The notes beneath the pieces were generated by a model. It was not told where the DNA came from. It did no database searches and was given only the letters and a program-made list of their open reading frames with translations. A stretch of 59,279 nucleotides of DNA, taken from the NCBI GenBank assembly GCA_027596075.1, contig JADGJC010000254.1, positions 1 to 59,279 of the forward strand, read 5' to 3'. A program made the position numbers and the translations under genes. This document shows positions 56,292 through 59,279 of this stretch, piece after piece; within the stretch, counting starts at the first letter, position 1; each line of letters starts with the position of its first letter. The stretch comes from Rhizophlyctis rosea (lineage: Eukaryota; Chytridiomycota; Chytridiomycetes; Rhizophlyctidales; Rhizophlyctidaceae).

Positions 56292-58195
56292 TTACAAAAT
56301 AACACACCCACCCCTCCTCCCCATCCCCCCCTCCGGCAACATATCCCTATCCAACTGATAAAAACTCCTAATCCTAACCATCTTCACCCTCCCCACACCA
56401 CCACCCTCCTCCTCCGCCGCCGGCGCCGCCGCACCCCACCTCCCACCACCACCAACCCTCATATCAACCGGCAGCACACTCACACCTTCCTTCCGGCATG
56501 CCTCGACTGCTTTGTAGGTTCGCTCGCTCCGTTCGATTTCTTGGTGAAGACGTTTACGGAAGAGTTTGACGCCCTCCTGCGTGATACCGCGACAGTCGTA
56601 CATTTCGAGATCGGTGAGAGTGCTGGGACGGTGGTTGGAGAGGGAGGAGAGGAACGCGTTTGTGACGTGGTGGCAGTTGTCTAGCTCAATCTTCCGTAAC
56701 GCCGTACAATGCGTCATGAGCGTTCTCAACCCCGCGTCAGTAACATTATCGCAATACGACAGAATGAGGATTTCAAGTGTGGTGCTGCAGGGGGAGGAGG
56801 AGAGGGATTGGAGGGTTGTGTCGGTTGTTTGGGAGCATTCTTCGAGGTCGAGGCGGGTTAGCGTGTGGCAGTGGCGGGCGAGGTGGGCTAGGGAGGCGTC
56901 GGTGAGGTGGTGGCACCCGCTTAGTTCGAGGGTGTGGAGGTGCGGGTTTGATTTGGTAATTTCGGTTAGGATGGTGTCGGTGAGGGTGCGGTGGCCGTTG
57001 AGATTTAGGTGGGTGAGGGTTGTGATGGTTGCGAGGGGTGCTAGGCCTGTTGAAGGTTGATCAGACATTTGTGGGGTGCGTGGAACAATAACGGGGATAC
57101 ATACCAGAAGGAAGAGGCTCATCTTTGATGAGCGGACAGTACGCCAAATTGAGCTTCTCCAACCGCTTCAAGTGGCCGATCCACTTCATGGCGTTCTTGT
57201 CGACCCTGGTGCACTGAGCCATATGAAGCTCACGAAGACGTACACACCATCGCATGACGAGACTAATTCCGCGACCAGTAACATTGCTGCAATGACTGAT
57301 GTTGAGCGCCTCCAACCGCTGGTTGTACTGAGCGATGGTGATCATTGTTTCGTCGTTGATGATCTTCAAGCCGGAAATGTCCAAATTCTTGAGGCGCTGG
57401 TTGATTTGAAGCAAGCGGGTCAGGACTCCACGGGATATCGTTCGACAGCCAGCGAATCGCGCGGTTTCCATGTTGGGGCAATTGTCGGCGAAGACTGCCA
57501 CTGTGTGATTGGTGAGATGTGTACATCCTCTGTATAAGACATGTTTGGGATTCAAATTGAATTCCATGAGGTATCCACATATTAGAAATGCCGTACCGGA
57601 AGTCTGCCACTTTCAGGAATCCACCAGCATATACGGCAAGATCTTGCAACCGCCTGGGGCTAATGCTGCTGTAAAATCTACGGAAGTGCGGATCAATCGA
57701 ATTTGAAATACGGTGGACACTTATGACATCTCCCAGCATACCTCGTGACGTCGATTCTGGTCCACAATGATCCATCGAATGCAAGGCGCTTCCATCGTTT
57801 TGACACCTTGGTAATCAATCAGTTGGACTCGCCAATCCTTCAGTCCCTCTACTATCTCTTACTTTGGCAGCCGTGAGTAAGGTCTTCATATCCAACCAGC
57901 TGAAAATCCTCACGGCAATTTCTGACGGCAAATCCTCGATTGAATTCCTCCTACGTTTCGCGACTTGCAATTTGGCATCAACAACCGTCACCGTCACTGG
58001 CACGGCTATCACGGCTTTCGGGTACTCGTACATCGGTGGTTTGTACTTCTCGTCATCATCATTGAGCGAACGCAGGCTTTTTGCAAAGAGGGTGCTGTCG
58101 GACACGGACTTGATGATGTGATGGTAGCCTGCGTTGTATGGTGAATGAGCGTCGAAACTGGAGACGACGGTGGAGGCTGATAGTGGGACGATCAT
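56292..58195 (-). CDS. F-box/leucine-rich-repeat protein with CVIL prenylation box
   Basis: Five minus-strand exons (57863-58195, 57742-57806, 57597-57677, 57105-57529, 56292-57046) with consistent phases give 552 residues. An in-frame ATG at 58252 would add 19. The F-box lies at about residues 86-125 (SIEDLPSEIAVRIFSWLDMK, then WKRLAFDGSLW) and binds Skp1 in SCF ubiquitin ligases. About a dozen LRRs of the Cys-containing type follow (LEALNISHCSNVTGRGISLV, LHTLELSGCHHLTDASLAHL, LEILILSYCDNVTDAGLRTL). After an acidic Gly-rich segment the protein ends in C-V-I-L, a CaaX box with Leu last, which favours geranylgeranylation. Animal FBXL2 and FBXL20 have the same layout, an F-box with LRRs and a terminal CaaX box. 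Membrane-anchored substrate recruitment is therefore the likely role. Confidence 0.9.
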
Positions 58196-58923
58196 TTTGA
58201 CATATGAGAGCCTGCTGATAGTCAATAAGTACGCGTTATGCGCCACTATCATATTGAACGTCGCCTACCGTGAGGGTTTTTCGCTCAAGTTGAATGCCGG
58301 TTTGACCTGTGAAGTTTAATATATGATGCAAAGCTCCTGAGTACAACCCAAAATGAGCATGGAAGATCACTCAAATTTGCACAACCGTTGTTTACAGGTG
58401 GCAGCATACCTACGTGCGTAGTTGAGTGCACACTATAACCGTATCTAAGGCGAGATCCAAATACACAGATAACAATTAACCATTCAGGGTATCAAGCCTG
58501 CCAATACATCATGAGGCAAGCCGCGTATGTATTATGACCTATATACTCTCAGCGTGGCAGTAATCTCCGTGCAAGGTTAAGAAGAGTGCAGTCTCCCAAG
58601 ATGGGGGTGTTTGTGCGTGGGAAGATGCTGTCACACGACACCCGTACTTCGCCACGGCGTCCGTTTACACACGAGTGTCTACTGACGATACCGATACTAC
58701 TACGGGCGTCTATGTCTACTCGAGGAGGGAAACAGCTCCTCTGTCTATGACCTTTGCTACGTATTACGGCGTTGCTAGAGTGCTTTTGCGAAGGAGAATT
58801 GCGATGGCGATGGGGAGCCTGGGAAAAAGCGGGTGACGGGAAGGGGAGTGGTGGATTCTCCATGAGAGCATCGAGATGAGCAACCACGGTGGCACAGTTC
58901 CATATTGCAAGCCACATCGGAGG
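58196..58923. other. Upstream region of the F-box/LRR gene
   Basis: About 730 bp containing the promoter of the F-box/LRR gene. A minus-strand frame at 58549-58917 (122 codons) has no recognisable motif and a composition that does not suggest a real protein. Confidence 0.45.
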
Positions 58924-59279
58924 TCACGCTGGACGCGTTTTGAGGGGGACGCGTACTGCGTAGACGCGTTCTCCGGTCCCAACACCCTTTTTGACAGGGG
59001 AGACAGTCTGGGCCATCGGAAAGACCCTTGAACCCCCTTCGCGAATTTCGCTACTTACTATACCCGATCCTACTGATCCTCCCGATTCTGACGGATGCCT
59101 TGTCAAGTTCATCAGTCTCGCCACGTGGCATGCATTGCTCCTTGACGAGTTCTTACGGTTGAGGAAAGTCCAGTCAAGGGCTCCAAAGGGCCTCCTGAAC
59201 TTGGAGGCAGGCTTGGGTGCTATTGCAAGAGGGGTAGTTATTGCGGGCGTTATGGCAGGCGCTATTGCAGCTTTGTGTG
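58924..59279 (-). CDS. C-terminal part of an open frame cut by the window edge
   Basis: The minus strand is open from the right edge of the window to a stop at 58924, giving at least 118 codons with no ATG needed inside the window. The beginning is Ala/Pro/Thr/Ile-rich (AIAPAITPAITTPLAIAP), then come a basic segment and a Ser/Gly-rich end (SESGGSVGSGIVSSE). It looks like a disordered tail. The rest of the gene, if real, lies beyond 59279. Confidence 0.35.
   Translation of the reverse strand, partial: HKAAIAPAITPAITTPLAIAPKPASKFRRPFGALDWTFLNRKNSSRSNACHVARLMNLTRHPSESGGSVGSGIVSSEIREGGSRVFPMAQTVSPVKKGVGTGERVYAVRVPLKTRPA

Noticed and set aside
1..59279. CRISPR arrays, transposases, reverse transcriptases, rRNA and tRNA genes
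   Set aside because: I looked for regularly spaced repeats, catalytic motifs of mobile elements and structured RNA signatures and found none that hold up.

Overview
The window looks like nuclear DNA of a zoosporic fungus, most likely a chytrid. Genes are split by many short GT...AG introns (about 50-90 nt, several with a CTAAC-like branch site). Gene content is fungal: a secreted GH7 cellulase-like enzyme, F-box proteins and 2-isopropylmalate synthase. It also has the Trp-Trp 'WWK.SGL' ankyrin-like repeats and the TIR/NACHT receptor type that I associate with early-diverging fungi. The species cannot be named from sequence alone, and all exon models were built by hand from splice signals and reading frame.

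Left part (1-11.8 kb): an intronless cytidylyltransferase-fold protein of the phosphopantetheine adenylyltransferase type (710-1504, +), a small probable secreted protein (1928-2975, -), a decayed ankyrin-type repeat gene (4377-5474, -), an unresolved candidate gene (5756-6456, -), and a six-exon 2-isopropylmalate synthase (8850-11821, -). The first exon of the synthase looks like a mitochondrial presequence.

Middle (11.8-33.5 kb): two gene-poor stretches flank a Ser/Pro/Gln-rich, probably disordered protein (23835-25591, +). These stretches are not empty. They hold exon-like islands on the minus strand, at least two of which encode related peptides, so they may contain a very intron-rich repetitive gene or its remains.

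Right part (33.5-59.3 kb): a four-member F-box family cluster with two intact genes and two decayed ones (33561-39057); a membrane protein with GRAM and PX domains (39573-42387, +); a 708-residue SAP-domain protein of unknown role (43314-45856, -); a NACHT receptor with an N-terminal TIR-like region and C-terminal tandem WW domains (46515 to about 49640, -); a compact GH7 glycoside hydrolase (50404-51647, -); an F-box/LRR protein ending in a CVIL prenylation box (56292-58195, -); and the end of an open frame running off the right edge.

The main point of interest is the TIR-NACHT-WW receptor, an unusual STAND architecture. It carries two apparent single-base frameshifts. Similar lesions in the F-box and ankyrin loci mean pseudogenisation and assembly error both have to be considered. 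The genes do not form one operon-like system. They are ordinary fungal single genes plus fast-evolving, lineage-expanded families.
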